Shown: positions 5,705-15,280 of the stretch, piece after piece | Layout of the letters: every line of letters starts with the position of its first letter | Position numbering within the stretch: position 1 is the first letter of the stretch | NCBI RefSeq assembly: GCF_000369505.1 | Contig: NZ_KB850055.1 | Location: 186,001-250,000 of the forward strand | Length of the DNA stretch: 64,000 bases | Origin: Acinetobacter sp. NIPH 298 | GTDB taxonomy: Bacteria; Pseudomonadota; Gammaproteobacteria; Pseudomonadales; Moraxellaceae | Direction: 5' to 3' | Translations under genes and position numbers: made by a program | The notes under the pieces: model-generated | Told to the model about the DNA's origin: nothing | The model's database searches: none | What the model saw: only the letters and a program-made list of their open reading frames with translations

Positions 5705-8242
5705 TTAGTACACATCTCGACGGTAACGCCCAGTTTGACGTAATTCATCAACCTGACCTTCACCCAACATCTCGATGAGAGCTTGATCCACACCTGCTGC
5801 CATACCATCAATGCTACCGCAGACGTAAATCACCGCCCCTTGCTTGATCCAGTTGATTAACTCATCAGCATTGTCGCGCAAGATATCTTGTACATAGATC
5901 CTTTGTTCTTGATCTCTAGAAAAGGCGAGGTCTAGGCGTTGTAGTGTGCCCATATTTTTCCATGCTTGGATGGTTTCTTGGTAAAAGAAATCATGGTCGC
6001 GCTGACGTTCACCAAAAATAAGCCAATTCGCTGAATAATTTTGACGATTACGCTGCTGTAATAAGCTCATTAAACCTGCGATACCAGTACCATTGCCGAT
6101 ACAAATAATAGGGCGGTTGTCATCAATGAGATGGAACGATTCGTTGGTACGGATGCGCAAAGCAATATCTTGTTTAAGCTGTGCAAATGTCGTTAACCAG
6201 CCTGATCCTAAGCCGTGTTGACCCTGTTCATCTAACTGCTGACGCACCACAAGTCTTAATACTTGTTGTGATGGAATACTGGCAATTGAGTATTCACGAG
6301 TCGGTAGAGTGGGTAATTGTTCTAGCAATTGTTCGAGATCACTAAAAGGCTGAATTTCAACCCGCAAGTTTTTATCCCAAAGTGCTTGCTCGATATTTTG
6401 ATTACGTGATTTTATGATTGTTTGTGTTGGAATTTGCAGTTTGTCTAAGAAGGCTTGAATCTCAACCAAACTATTGGCAGGTTGAATCTCTGCGATATCA
6501 CCTGCATGCCAAGTCATATCATGTGTTGCAGTGAGTTCGATATTATAAGCCGCTTGTCCCAGACTATTTGGGTTCAGCACATTACGTTGGCTTAATGTCC
6601 ATTGATCAAAGGTTTTTTCGATATTCATTGCATGCAATTCATGCTGAGTCACAACCGATAAAGCCTGATTCCAGCGTTGAATATCATGGGTATTTGCATT
6701 GTCAACTTCGATTAAGTCAAACAATGGTTGTGCTTTGCATTGTTTTAACCATGTCTCTACTGCGTGACCAAAGCTGCAATAACTGTCTGCATATTCTTTA
6801 GAGCCAAGTGCGAGAACTGCATATTGCATTTGACTAAGATCAAGGCGTTGTTGCATCAGCTTTTTGTTAAAGCCTGACGCTAAATCTGGTGCGTCACCCG
6901 TACCGTAGGTACTCACAACAAATAAAACCTGTTGAGTGTGTTGCAGATCTTGTTCTGTCAGTTGTTGAATGGGTTTCACAGTTGTTGGTTGTCGTGCCTC
7001 TTGTAAGCTTGTTGCAGTACGCAAAGCCAGTTGTTCAGCCACGCCCGTTTGCGATGCATAAGTAATGAGCCAGGGCGTTGCATTTGGATCAATCTGTTGG
7101 CCGATCAGAGATTGGCGAGCTGCGAGTGTTAATCTCTTTTGTTTACGTCGTTTAAGGTAAAGCATCCAGCCTGTCACAAAAAATAATGGCATCGCCAATG
7201 ATGCAAGCATAGCAATGAATTGATAGGTTGATCCAAAAAAGCTACCCCGATGTACAGGCAGCATGCTGCTCATGATTTTTTCATTGAGCTTTTTATCTTC
7301 GTATAATTCAAACTTTTCGAATTTGTGCTCTTGGTAGTTGTATACCGCTTGGTTACGTGCGCGTTCATGTTGTGCAATTGCATCAACAAATGTTAGCTCA
7401 ACTTTTTGATCGTCCTGTTTCGGTATATTTAGCGTCAAACTCGAGTATTCGCGTCCGATATTGGCATTCACACCCGTCCAAGTTTGGGTTAGAACCATGC
7501 CGATCTGTTGATTGGATAAATCTGGTTGTTCATTTTTATGTTGTTCAGGGTTGTGTTGATTACGTTGCGGTTGTTCGACGCCCATCACTTTGAACATCCC
7601 AGCACGCCACCAGTCATAAGACCAGTACAAACCAGTACATGCAAACAAGAGGTAAAACACAATCACCCATGTACCCACCACGGCATGTAAGTCCCAAATA
7701 AAATTACGGCCTTTCAATTTAGGTTTGATCAAGAACCATTGCTTGAAGGTATGTTTCTTTGGAAAGCGTAGATAAATACCGCTTAATACAAAGAAAATAA
7801 GCATCAGTGTTGATGCACCTGTGATTTGTGCACCATATTCTCCAGCCGTTAAGTTGCGATGTAATCGCTGGATAAACAGGAAAAACTCACGTCCCTTTAC
7901 TTCGGGCAGTACCTCAGCCGTATAGGGATTTACCATCATGTTATAGCCACGACGTGCGCCTTCTTTTTTAATATTGACGGTGGAGGATGCTGTCGGGTCA
8001 GTCGCAATGGTAATGCTATTGATTTCAATCTCGGGTTGCTGTTGATTGAAATGTAAGTAGAGCTGAGCAGGGGTTAATTTGGGTACAACCGCAGCTTCGA
8101 CGACATAGCTATCATGGTTGATCCATTTTAGAATTTGTTGATCGTATGAGTAAATTGCGCCTGTAACACCCATTAAAGATAGGATGAGACCAGCGGTGAT
8201 CCCTAAAAACCAATGGATCTGAAAGAAAGCTTTTTTAAACAT
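5705..8242 (-). CDS. PepSY-associated membrane protein fused to a CPR-type flavoreductase
   Basis: An 845-residue fusion. The N-terminal half is a PepSY_TM protein: TM helix at about 10-35 (FFQIHWFLGITAGLILSLMG), periplasmic PepSY region, TM helices near 145-170, 195-220 and 345-370 with several His residues suited to haem ligation. The C-terminal half resembles sulfite-reductase/cytochrome P450-reductase flavoproteins: flavodoxin domain from about 388 (ITYASQTGVAEQLALR; STYGTGDAPD), FAD motif REYSIAS at about 647, NADPH motifs CIGNGTGIAGL near 714 and YVCGSIDGMA. Such proteins move electrons from NADPH across the inner membrane and are often linked to ferric-siderophore reduction. ATG 8242 is preferred; a 19-residue extension to 8299 is possible. 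Confidence 0.85.
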   Translation of the reverse strand: MFKKAFFQIHWFLGITAGLILSLMGVTGAIYSYDQQILKWINHDSYVVEAAVVPKLTPAQLYLHFNQQQPEIEINSITIATDPTASSTVNIKKEGARRGYNMMVNPYTAEVLPEVKGREFFLFIQRLHRNLTAGEYGAQITGASTLMLIFFVLSGIYLRFPKKHTFKQWFLIKPKLKGRNFIWDLHAVVGTWVIVFYLLFACTGLYWSYDWWRAGMFKVMGVEQPQRNQHNPEQHKNEQPDLSNQQIGMVLTQTWTGVNANIGREYSSLTLNIPKQDDQKVELTFVDAIAQHERARNQAVYNYQEHKFEKFELYEDKKLNEKIMSSMLPVHRGSFFGSTYQFIAMLASLAMPLFFVTGWMLYLKRRKQKRLTLAARQSLIGQQIDPNATPWLITYASQTGVAEQLALRTATSLQEARQPTTVKPIQQLTEQDLQHTQQVLFVVSTYGTGDAPDLASGFNKKLMQQRLDLSQMQYAVLALGSKEYADSYCSFGHAVETWLKQCKAQPLFDLIEVDNANTHDIQRWNQALSVVTQHELHAMNIEKTFDQWTLSQRNVLNPNSLGQAAYNIELTATHDMTWHAGDIAEIQPANSLVEIQAFLDKLQIPTQTIIKSRNQNIEQALWDKNLRVEIQPFSDLEQLLEQLPTLPTREYSIASIPSQQVLRLVVRQQLDEQGQHGLGSGWLTTFAQLKQDIALRIRTNESFHLIDDNRPIICIGNGTGIAGLMSLLQQRNRQNYSANWLIFGERQRDHDFFYQETIQAWKNMGTLQRLDLAFSRDQEQRIYVQDILRDNADELINWIKQGAVIYVCGSIDGMAAGVDQALIEMLGEGQVDELRQTGRYRRDVY

Positions 8243-8307
8243 GGCTTTGACGGTATGCAGGTGGGAGAACAAATATGGGAAAATTATAGCGGAAGGCATT
8301 CGTTTTG

Positions 8308-8326
8308 ATAAGAATAATATTGATTT
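8308..8326 (-). promoter_or_regulatory. Possible Fur-binding site upstream of the PepSY-flavoreductase gene
   Basis: The 19 bases beginning GATAAGAATAATATT agree with about 13 of 19 positions of the classical Fur consensus (inverted GATAAT hexamers). The site lies 66 bases before the chosen start. The match is moderate and the region is AT-rich, so this is tentative. Confidence 0.4.
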
Positions 8327-8353
8327 TTATTCTCATTTGATTCTTACAGGTGT

Positions 8354-8378
8354 AAAAAACCTCTCATAAAGAGAGGTT
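8354..8378 (-). terminator. Terminator of the YcxB-like gene
   Basis: AACCTCTC (8358-8365), loop ATAAA, GAGAGGTT (8371-8378); on the minus strand the stem is followed by six T. Lies 20 bases beyond the stop codon at 8398. Confidence 0.85.
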
Positions 8379-8397
8379 GGTTACATCAATATTCATA

Positions 8398-8982
8398 TTA
8401 AATAGGTTTTGCCGCACCAACAGTTTCATTCAAGTGTTTACGAATTGTTTTGAATGCAAAGTTTTTAGAATCCATGCGTTTTGGCAGGATATAAGCACCT
8501 TGTTGTTGTTCACCTTTTGGTGTTTTAACTTTGAAATTTACAAGGATAAAGTCAGGTGAGTTATACCACTCGTAAATATCTTTCCAACCAATCGTAGCAG
8601 TACCTTCTTGCAGGCCTACTTTTTGACGCATCACGATACCATGAGGCTGTACACCTAAACGGATCCCTTTAATATCTTGGACAGGGAACTCTTTCATTTT
8701 ACGTTTTACGTACCATTCAAGACCGAATCTTTTAATGATGTAGAAAAGCGCAACCCCGATAATCACAACCCAGCAAATCACTGTTGAGTAAGTAGAATAA
8801 TACTTGATGAGTCCTGCAGAAACTAAAGAAAGTACCACAAGTGCGATCATGATGATCCATGCTTTGCGGCTGAACTTGTTGGTACTGCGCCAAATCATAA
8901 GTTGAGCTTGACGTTGTTCAACTTCAGAAACTTCATAAGGAACAGGTTGTAGCGTATAAGCGTATAAATTTTTGGCGGTCAT
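8398..8982 (-). CDS. YcxB-like two-helix membrane protein
   Basis: A 194-residue protein with a basic N-terminal region, two adjacent transmembrane helices at about 42-62 and 66-86 (WIIMIALVVLSLVSAGLI; VICWVVIIGVALFYII), and a soluble C-terminal domain of about 100 residues: RLGVQPHGIVMRQKVGLQEGTATIGWKDIYEWYNSPDFILV and YILPKRM. That layout of two helices followed by a compact PH-like beta domain is typical of the YcxB family, whose function is unknown. It is a single gene with its own terminator, between the PepSY and FUSC genes, both on the same strand. Confidence 0.6.
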   Translation of the reverse strand: MTAKNLYAYTLQPVPYEVSEVEQRQAQLMIWRSTNKFSRKAWIIMIALVVLSLVSAGLIKYYSTYSTVICWVVIIGVALFYIIKRFGLEWYVKRKMKEFPVQDIKGIRLGVQPHGIVMRQKVGLQEGTATIGWKDIYEWYNSPDFILVNFKVKTPKGEQQQGAYILPKRMDSKNFAFKTIRKHLNETVGAAKPI

Positions 8983-9107
8983 AGTTTAAAAATTGAGTCT
9001 AGAACTGGATTAAGTTTAGCATTAATTAGAGCGTGTTGGCACGACATAAACGCTCTCAATCAAAGATATATGGGCGTAATAGGCGATTAGTATTGCCCCA
9101 CACTTTG

Positions 9108-11324
9108 TTACAGTGAAGCAAACTCAGTGCCGTCTTCATTTGGCTCGTGTCGTAGACTTTGTTTAAGCATACTTAAACGCGTCAAAATACTGAACATGAG
9201 CGAGAGTTGTTGCAAAATAATTAATGATTTTGGATCATTCTCTTCATCACGACTCAAGCGTTGGCGGATGTTTTGCAGCATATTTTGTGCAGATAAACCA
9301 GGCACCTCATCGCGTAATAACGCACCTTGGATATCATCTAGAGCTTGGTCTAACAAAGTTAAAACCTCTTGATCGTGAATTTGCTCACGATGCGCCCCGA
9401 GTGCGGCGATATAGCTTAAAAAGGTATGGCTAAGACAAAGAAACTCAAATGCTTGATTTTTGTGTGTGCTATCAATATTTGGTTCTGTGGCGAGCGTAGA
9501 AATCAATGAGGCGACTTCTGCATCGGTATTGTGTGCAGTACGTCGAACCACACGATAGTTCAATGCGTTATTGCGACCTTGATGATATTGTTGAACCACT
9601 TCGGCTAAATATTTACATTGTGCTTGTAAAGAACGTTGAATCGAGCGAGGCAGTCTACGAAACTTCCAATCTGGCCAAATGAAGCTGACCCCAAACCACG
9701 CCAAGGCACAGCCAATAACGGTATCAATAAAGCGAGGCAGACCCGCGGCAAATGCAGAGCCATCTAAGTTAAAGTTGATTAACGCCAGAATCGTAATGAA
9801 CGCGGTAGCTTGGGCATACTGTTTACTTCGCAGCTCGAAAAATAAGATCCCGCTGAGTATGAGCATGACCAACTGACCTTCGATTGAAGGAATAAAATAG
9901 ATGATTGCTAGACCAACAATAATCCCCACTAATGTTCCCACAATCCGCAAATATAAACGTCGTTTAGTGGCATTAAAGTTGGGTTGGCAGACAAACAATG
10001 CGGTCATCAGAATCCAATAACCATATTCAATGTTGGTGAGTTGAATAAATAGATAACCGATAAAGAGAACGATAGATAAGCGGACAGCATGACGGAATAA
10101 AACAGATTCAGGACTTAGGTGCTGTTTTACACGCACAATAATGTCATTTACCCCTTTAAGATCATCATCTTTGAGTTGGTTTTCGACTTGTTGGGCCGTG
10201 TCTAATTGCAAGTTTCGTTCTGTCTCTAGGTTTTGTAATTGTGCATCAATTGATTTTAGATTTTGATAAAGCGCAAATAAGGCATTAATCCTCACCTGAT
10301 CATAGATGCCATCTTCACGCATTTTTTCTAGGGATAGTCTTAAGTTTTCAAAGCTATGTTTAAAGCGTTTGTTATGTACATAACGTGTGCGGCTTAAAAT
10401 AGATTGTGCCAAGTCCTGACAAGCTTTACCTTGGATCGACAAAATTCGTTGGAAGCGGAACAAGATATCGCTGTGTTGGAAAACTTTTGCCAGTTTTTGA
10501 TAGTCAATGTGGGCGGAGTCTGCACGTTCGTGAATATCTTGAACCACAAAATAATACTGTAGACTGCGCCGCGTATCTTTTTGCCCTCGGTCACCTTTGA
10601 GCCGAGTCAGTAATGCCACGCGTAAATTATTAAAAATCGCAATCAGTTTGCTATTTTCCATCGACAAATCAATCATGCTTTGCTGATAACTTGAAGGCGT
10701 CATATCGACATCAAACAAATTTGATTTGGCATATAAGAAACTTCCTAATGCGCTATATGAGGCTGAGAGTTGATCTTGTAACTGTCGAACAGGAAATAAC
10801 AGAAAACTAATTGTTGAAATGAGACCATACCAAGCTGCGCCAGCCACTAATAAAGCGGGCTGTAGATACCATTGCTCAAATAGATGCACTCCTAACATGG
10901 TGTATACGGAAATAACCAAACATCCGTAAGCAATCGTGGCATAACGACGACCGAGCGAACCCAACAGAATCCAGCCAATGCATGAGGCAATCAGTCCAAT
11001 CGCAAAAACCATTGGATAGGGGAATAACAATTGAACCGAGGCAGCGGTGATAAAGAAACCGATATAGGTATAAATCAGGTTCATGATGCGAACGGAAAAG
11101 CGATCATCAATGTCGCTGATTCCCGCCGCAACCACACCTAAAGTCAATGGAATCGTAGCAAGTTGGTAACCCATCAAATAAGGAACAAATGCTGTTCCCG
11201 TAAAAGCGATTAACATACGCACGTTATACATAAACGTGGTGTTATAGGTTGCTTGTTTTAAACGTTTGAACCAAGGATTCAAGAGCTGTCCTTTTTGTAT
11301 TGTGCCGTCGATTTTATTCTTCAT
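9108..11324 (-). CDS. YccS/YhfK-type FUSC family transporter-like protein
   Basis: A protein of about 738 residues with two membrane blocks: the N-terminal FUSC block (about 30-195: MLIAFTGTAFVPYLMGYQLATIPLTLGVVAAGISDIDDRF and following helices) and a second block at about 410-540 (AVRLSIVLFIGYLFIQLTNIEYGYWILMTALFVCQPNFNATKRR, the signature ending in NFNATKRR). Between and after them are long helical cytoplasmic regions. This is the E. coli YccS architecture. FUSC proteins resemble aromatic-acid exporters (AaeB) but YccS substrates are unknown. ATG 11324 is used; an in-frame GTG lies nine bases upstream at 11333. It diverges from the Bcr/CflA efflux gene. Confidence 0.85.
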   Translation of the reverse strand: MKNKIDGTIQKGQLLNPWFKRLKQATYNTTFMYNVRMLIAFTGTAFVPYLMGYQLATIPLTLGVVAAGISDIDDRFSVRIMNLIYTYIGFFITAASVQLLFPYPMVFAIGLIASCIGWILLGSLGRRYATIAYGCLVISVYTMLGVHLFEQWYLQPALLVAGAAWYGLISTISFLLFPVRQLQDQLSASYSALGSFLYAKSNLFDVDMTPSSYQQSMIDLSMENSKLIAIFNNLRVALLTRLKGDRGQKDTRRSLQYYFVVQDIHERADSAHIDYQKLAKVFQHSDILFRFQRILSIQGKACQDLAQSILSRTRYVHNKRFKHSFENLRLSLEKMREDGIYDQVRINALFALYQNLKSIDAQLQNLETERNLQLDTAQQVENQLKDDDLKGVNDIIVRVKQHLSPESVLFRHAVRLSIVLFIGYLFIQLTNIEYGYWILMTALFVCQPNFNATKRRLYLRIVGTLVGIIVGLAIIYFIPSIEGQLVMLILSGILFFELRSKQYAQATAFITILALINFNLDGSAFAAGLPRFIDTVIGCALAWFGVSFIWPDWKFRRLPRSIQRSLQAQCKYLAEVVQQYHQGRNNALNYRVVRRTAHNTDAEVASLISTLATEPNIDSTHKNQAFEFLCLSHTFLSYIAALGAHREQIHDQEVLTLLDQALDDIQGALLRDEVPGLSAQNMLQNIRQRLSRDEENDPKSLIILQQLSLMFSILTRLSMLKQSLRHEPNEDGTEFASL

Positions 11325-11390
11325 ATTATGCACAAATTAAGGCGAGGATGCTAAGCTTACAATCTCATTAAACATGAAAAGTACAGCATT

Positions 11391-12605
11391 ATGCAGGCGG
11401 AGCAATCTCAAAAGCGTCAGTATTCCACAGCATGGATTATGTTACTTGCCCTATTAACGGCATTGGGGCCGCTTTCGATCGACATGTATTTACCTGCATT
11501 GCCGCAAATGGCAGACGAGTTCGGGGTCAGCACGCAAATGGTGGCCAACAGTTTGCCTGCATATTTCTTGGGGCTTGCCATCGGTCAACTTTTTTATGGA
11601 CCGATCAGCGATCGTATCGGGCGTAAGACACCGTTATATTTTGGGTTGGCTTTATATGCGATCGCCAGTTTAGCTTGTGTTTTTGTCACCAATGAATGGA
11701 CTTTAATAGCCGCACGTATTTTTCAAGCTTTAGGTGGTTGCGTGGGGGTGGTGATTGCTAGAGCTGCGATTCGAGATCGTTTGGATGTCGCAGGTTCAGC
11801 ACAGGCTTTTTCTAGCATGATGATCGTGATGGGACTGGCGCCGATTTTGTCACCGATCTTTGGCGCTTGGATTTTAATTTTCTTTCCTTGGCAGGTTATT
11901 TTTGTCTGCTTAGCGATCATTGGTGTGATTTGTTGGTTGTGCGTGCACTTTTTCTTTAAAGAGTCGTTGCCTGTTGAGCGTCGTTTAAAACTATCGGTTT
12001 ATCAAGTCACTACGCTCTATGCTGCGATTTTAAAAGATGAAAGTTTTAGAGTGCCGATGTTGGCAGGTTGTCTAACAGGCGCTGCATTATTTTGTTATAT
12101 CAGCTCAGCTTCTGCTGTTTTTATGGGGCAATATGGGCTGTCTCAACAGCAATTTTCTTATGCATTTGCACTGAATGCAGCGGGTATTATGTTGATGTCG
12201 TCATTGAATAAGCATTTGAATACGCGAATGGGTATTTTTCCACGCTTACGTTTAGGTGGTTCTATTCAATGCTTTGGTGCTCTGATTGTGGTGAGTGCAG
12301 GCTTGATGATAAATGCACCTTTGTGGTTTTTAATGATTGGCTTGTTCTTAGTGGTATCAGGTATCGGTTTAACAGGTCCAAATGCGATGGCACTGGCAAT
12401 GTCTCAGCAAGGTGCACGAGCGGGAACTGCGAGCGCAATCATGGGCAGTACTCAGTTTGCATTTGGTTTACTCGGTGGTGTGATTCTCAATTTCTTGATT
12501 TGGAAAGCATCGCTTAATATGGGCTTGATGATGTTGATGTTTACCAGTGTTGGATTGTTGATGATTTTTAAGGTTGGTAAACAGCAAAACAGTATCTCCG
12601 TTTAG
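11391..12605 (+). CDS. Bcr/CflA family MFS drug-resistance transporter
   Basis: A 404-residue major-facilitator protein with 12 predicted helices. Family markers are SIDMYLPALPQMADEFG in TM1 and the first loop, the MFS motif A GPISDRIGRKTPLYFGL after TM2, and the antiporter motif C-like LAPILSPIFGAWI in TM5. Bcr/CflA proteins are proton-coupled exporters of bicyclomycin, chloramphenicol/florfenicol or other small molecules; the substrate here cannot be told from sequence. It diverges from the FUSC gene with only 66 bases between starts, and its stop lies inside a terminator hairpin. Confidence 0.9.
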   Translation: MQAEQSQKRQYSTAWIMLLALLTALGPLSIDMYLPALPQMADEFGVSTQMVANSLPAYFLGLAIGQLFYGPISDRIGRKTPLYFGLALYAIASLACVFVTNEWTLIAARIFQALGGCVGVVIARAAIRDRLDVAGSAQAFSSMMIVMGLAPILSPIFGAWILIFFPWQVIFVCLAIIGVICWLCVHFFFKESLPVERRLKLSVYQVTTLYAAILKDESFRVPMLAGCLTGAALFCYISSASAVFMGQYGLSQQQFSYAFALNAAGIMLMSSLNKHLNTRMGIFPRLRLGGSIQCFGALIVVSAGLMINAPLWFLMIGLFLVVSGIGLTGPNAMALAMSQQGARAGTASAIMGSTQFAFGLLGGVILNFLIWKASLNMGLMMLMFTSVGLLMIFKVGKQQNSISV

Positions 12606-12615
12606 AGATACTGTT
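12588..12615 (+). terminator. Terminator hairpin overlapping the Bcr/CflA stop codon
   Basis: AACAGTATCTC (12588-12598), loop CGTTTA, GAGATACTGTT (12605-12615): a perfect 11-bp stem that includes the stop codon. There is no long T-run on either side; it lies between two convergent genes and may serve both. Confidence 0.6.
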
Positions 12616-12626
12616 GAAAGTTTGAA

Positions 12627-13334
12627 TTATTCATCTACAAATACAGTGAAATTTTCTACAGGTTCACGCGGTGTAATAAAGGTATTTACAATATGATCTG
12701 GGTCGGCATAGCCCAATGCGACGGCACAGACCAGATCTTCATCTTCAGGCGCGCCAAGCACTTCTAAAACGATGGGGTGAAAATGGTTCCAAGCCGCTTG
12801 TGGACACGTATCTAAACCACGTGCTTTTGCTGCAATCATGACGTTTTGGATCATCATGGAAATATCCATTTTTGCACCGATGCCCATGATTTTATTTACG
12901 GTAAAGTATAAGGCGACAGGCGCATCAAACAATTGAAAGTTACGCAATTGTTGTGCAGCCATTCGGTCTTTTTCACCTTTTTGAATGCCGAGTAAACCGT
13001 ACAGTCCCCAGCCATTTTCACGGCGACGATCAATAAAGGGTGAAATCCACGTTTCAGGATAGTAAGCAAAAGTCTCTTGATAGTGTTGTGCCAGTTCTGG
13101 TTTTTGAAAAAGTTCAACTTGTGCCGTACAAACACGGTCAATCATTTCCGCTCGTTTTTTCCCTGTGACCACATAGACTTTCCATGGCTGTGTGTTTGTG
13201 CCTGAAGGAGCACGACTGGCAACAGCGAGAATGTCTTTAATAGTTTGGGTATCAACAGGGGTGTCCAAAAATGCACGTACTGAATGGCGTGATGTAATGG
13301 CATTATCAACGTAGCGGACCTGTTCCATGTTCAT
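12627..13334 (-). CDS. Nitroreductase family protein (NfnB-like)
   Basis: A 235-residue FMN-dependent oxidoreductase. Motifs: TSRHSVRAFLDTPVD at the start, ASRAPSGTNTQPW (the FMN phosphate-binding segment of nitroreductases), DISMMIQNVMIAAKARGLDTCPQAAW in the dimer core, and ALGYADPDHIVN near the end. Members reduce nitroaromatics or quinones with NAD(P)H; the natural substrate is unknown. ATG 13334 is chosen because AGGAG stands five bases before it; an in-frame ATG 33 bases upstream (13367) lacks one. It runs convergently with the Bcr/CflA gene. Confidence 0.85.
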   Translation of the reverse strand: MNMEQVRYVDNAITSRHSVRAFLDTPVDTQTIKDILAVASRAPSGTNTQPWKVYVVTGKKRAEMIDRVCTAQVELFQKPELAQHYQETFAYYPETWISPFIDRRRENGWGLYGLLGIQKGEKDRMAAQQLRNFQLFDAPVALYFTVNKIMGIGAKMDISMMIQNVMIAAKARGLDTCPQAAWNHFHPIVLEVLGAPEDEDLVCAVALGYADPDHIVNTFITPREPVENFTVFVDE

Positions 13335-13492
13335 AAAAACTCCTGATATTTCTTTGATCTTTCTCATCTGATGAGACTATAAAGCAATCATGACTTTTTG
13401 AGGATGATTTTTAAACCATGAATTAAGATTTGTTTGAAAAATAATCGACTGCGTTGGGGTTGGTGGAAATAGAATCAATTTTTTTCTATTTG

Positions 13493-13515
13493 ATTTCTTT
13501 TTGTGAAAAAGAAAT
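13493..13515. other. Perfect AT-rich hairpin in the nitroreductase-dcaP spacer
   Basis: ATTTCTTTTT (13493-13502), GTG, AAAAAGAAAT (13506-13515). The surrounding stretch, 13335-13681, separates divergent genes and holds no other credible gene; it is very AT-rich and presumably carries both promoters, but no hexamer pair is convincing. Confidence 0.45.
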
Positions 13516-13681
13516 TTATTTATAACACAATGAAATAGAAATAATATTTAGATAGATATGTTCAAAGTATTCTTGTTCTTCCCATAAAAAAATACACACA
13601 ATATTCTAAATTTATGCATAATACGCCCTTTTTAAAAATTGATTAGGCTTTCCTTGCTGATAAAGGTGAGGGGGATTTTCC

Positions 13682-13762
13682 ATGTTAAGTGTATTAAATT
13701 TACCCAATTTTATACTTATGGAAAATGTTGAAATATACACCAGACAAAGGAGCTTCTTATGA
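13682..13762 (+). CDS. Possible 26-codon leader peptide coupled to dcaP
   Basis: An open frame of 26 codons (begins MLSVLNLPNF, ends YTRQRSFL) starts at an ATG seven bases after GGTGAGGGGGA, one of the best ribosome-binding sites in the window. It ends at TGA 13760-13762, overlapping the porin start ATG 13759-13761 in the arrangement ATGA. The porin has its own AAGGAG. The peptide has no recognisable family. It may be a translational leader, or chance; the codon composition cannot decide it. Confidence 0.35.
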   Translation: MLSVLNLPNFILMENVEIYTRQRSFL

Positions 13763-15099
13763 GTTCAACTCTCATCCGCAAGCCGTTCGTAGTGCAAGGT
13801 TTGGCAATGATCGTTGCAGCCTTGATGATGAACAATGCACACGCAAGCAGTGAGCAAGAGCAGATTCAACAGCTTCGCGCTGAAGTAAATGAGTTAAGGG
13901 CTTTATTAGAACAATATCTACCTCCAATAAAACAACAAAGTGATGCCCCAAAAGTTGTAGAAACATCGACTACAGTTATCGCAAATAATGACAATGCCCA
14001 GAAAGTTACAACAGAGGCGACGCAAAAATCTCCTCTAGGCTTTAGCACTGCTTCAGGTGCTCAAGTGCAACTTTATGGTTTCCTACGTGGTGATGCTTCC
14101 TACCAAGTAAAAGGTGGTGATGGCATATTCAACCGTATTAACAAAGTTGATTTGGAAGGCCAAGAAAAAAATAGCGATCGTTTTTATAGCACAGCTACCG
14201 TGACCCGATTTGGTCTTGATTTCAAAGCACCTGTCGAAGGCGCCAAGGTTGGTGCTAAGTTAGAAGTCGATTTTCGTGGTGGTAGTAGTAATGATACGAT
14301 ACGGATTCGGCATGCTTATTTGACTTATAACGATTGGTTATTTGGTCAAACCACTTCAACGTTCTTGGCAACTGATGTACAGCCAGAAATGCTGGATTTT
14401 AACTCACCATTAGGTATTGGAACCTTCCGCACCCCGATGGTACGCTACAGCGGTAAATTGGATTCAGATATAAGTTATGCCATTGCTTTGGAAAAGAGCA
14501 ATGATGATAATCGAGTACCCGCATTCACTTCTAAACTGAAATATGACTTTGCAGAAGGCAAAGGTACCAGCTCAGCACGTGTTTTATTGACTGAAGCACG
14601 CAGCAAGGCCGCTTTTGACAAAGATCATAAACAAATCAGTGCCAATGATTCAGACTTGGGTTGGGGTGTTGCTGTTGGTGCAAAATATAAGTTCACTGAT
14701 GCATTACAGGCAATGATTGACTATTCACATGTCAAAGGTGACAGCAAGTTTTTGCTGTATAGCAATAATGCCTTTAATGTAAATCCGAATAATTTGGATA
14801 TACATCTCAATGAATTTGATGCATTTACAGCGGGTGCAAGCTATCAAATTACGCCGAAACTGCGTAGTACTTTAGCTTATGGCGCAATGTTTGCAGATGA
14901 TAGCAATGACTTTGCTAAACAGGCTGTGACCGATGCAACACAAAACAAAACTTTGCAACAAGGTTGGTGGAACGTCATGTATTCACCAGTAACACCAATT
15001 ACGTTTGGTTTAGAGTATATCTATGGCGAACGTAAGACCTTTGATGGACAAAAAGGTAAGGATAGTCGTGTAGGAGCGATGGCACGCTATAGCTTCTAG
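13759..15099 (+). CDS. DcaP-family trimeric outer-membrane porin
   Basis: A 446-residue outer-membrane protein. Signal peptide to about residue 29 (ends NAHAS), then a short coiled-coil region with heptad-like QEQIQQLRAEVNELRALLEQYL typical of DcaP N-termini, a linker, and a beta-barrel beginning VQLYGFLRGDASYQ and closing with RVGAMARYSF (C-terminal Phe, as outer-membrane assembly requires). DcaP porins of Acinetobacter transport dicarboxylates and, in A. baumannii, sulbactam-like negatively charged drugs. AAGGAG precedes the ATG. The next two genes on this strand are glutamate and alanine/glycine symporters, suggesting a shared uptake role. Confidence 0.9.
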   Translation: MSSTLIRKPFVVQGLAMIVAALMMNNAHASSEQEQIQQLRAEVNELRALLEQYLPPIKQQSDAPKVVETSTTVIANNDNAQKVTTEATQKSPLGFSTASGAQVQLYGFLRGDASYQVKGGDGIFNRINKVDLEGQEKNSDRFYSTATVTRFGLDFKAPVEGAKVGAKLEVDFRGGSSNDTIRIRHAYLTYNDWLFGQTTSTFLATDVQPEMLDFNSPLGIGTFRTPMVRYSGKLDSDISYAIALEKSNDDNRVPAFTSKLKYDFAEGKGTSSARVLLTEARSKAAFDKDHKQISANDSDLGWGVAVGAKYKFTDALQAMIDYSHVKGDSKFLLYSNNAFNVNPNNLDIHLNEFDAFTAGASYQITPKLRSTLAYGAMFADDSNDFAKQAVTDATQNKTLQQGWWNVMYSPVTPITFGLEYIYGERKTFDGQKGKDSRVGAMARYSF

Positions 15100-15280
15100 C
15101 CTATCCTGCGGTGTAATCATCCGTGAAGATGAATTGATTTAATAGGCGTTGAGTTCTTACAAAGAACTGTATGCTTTTTATTAAGTTGATTGAGTTTTCA
15201 CTCATTTTGAGAGTTACTATTTCATTGTTTTATTAGATGGAAAAACGTCGAAAAAACGAATGAAATAAACGGAAGAAGAT

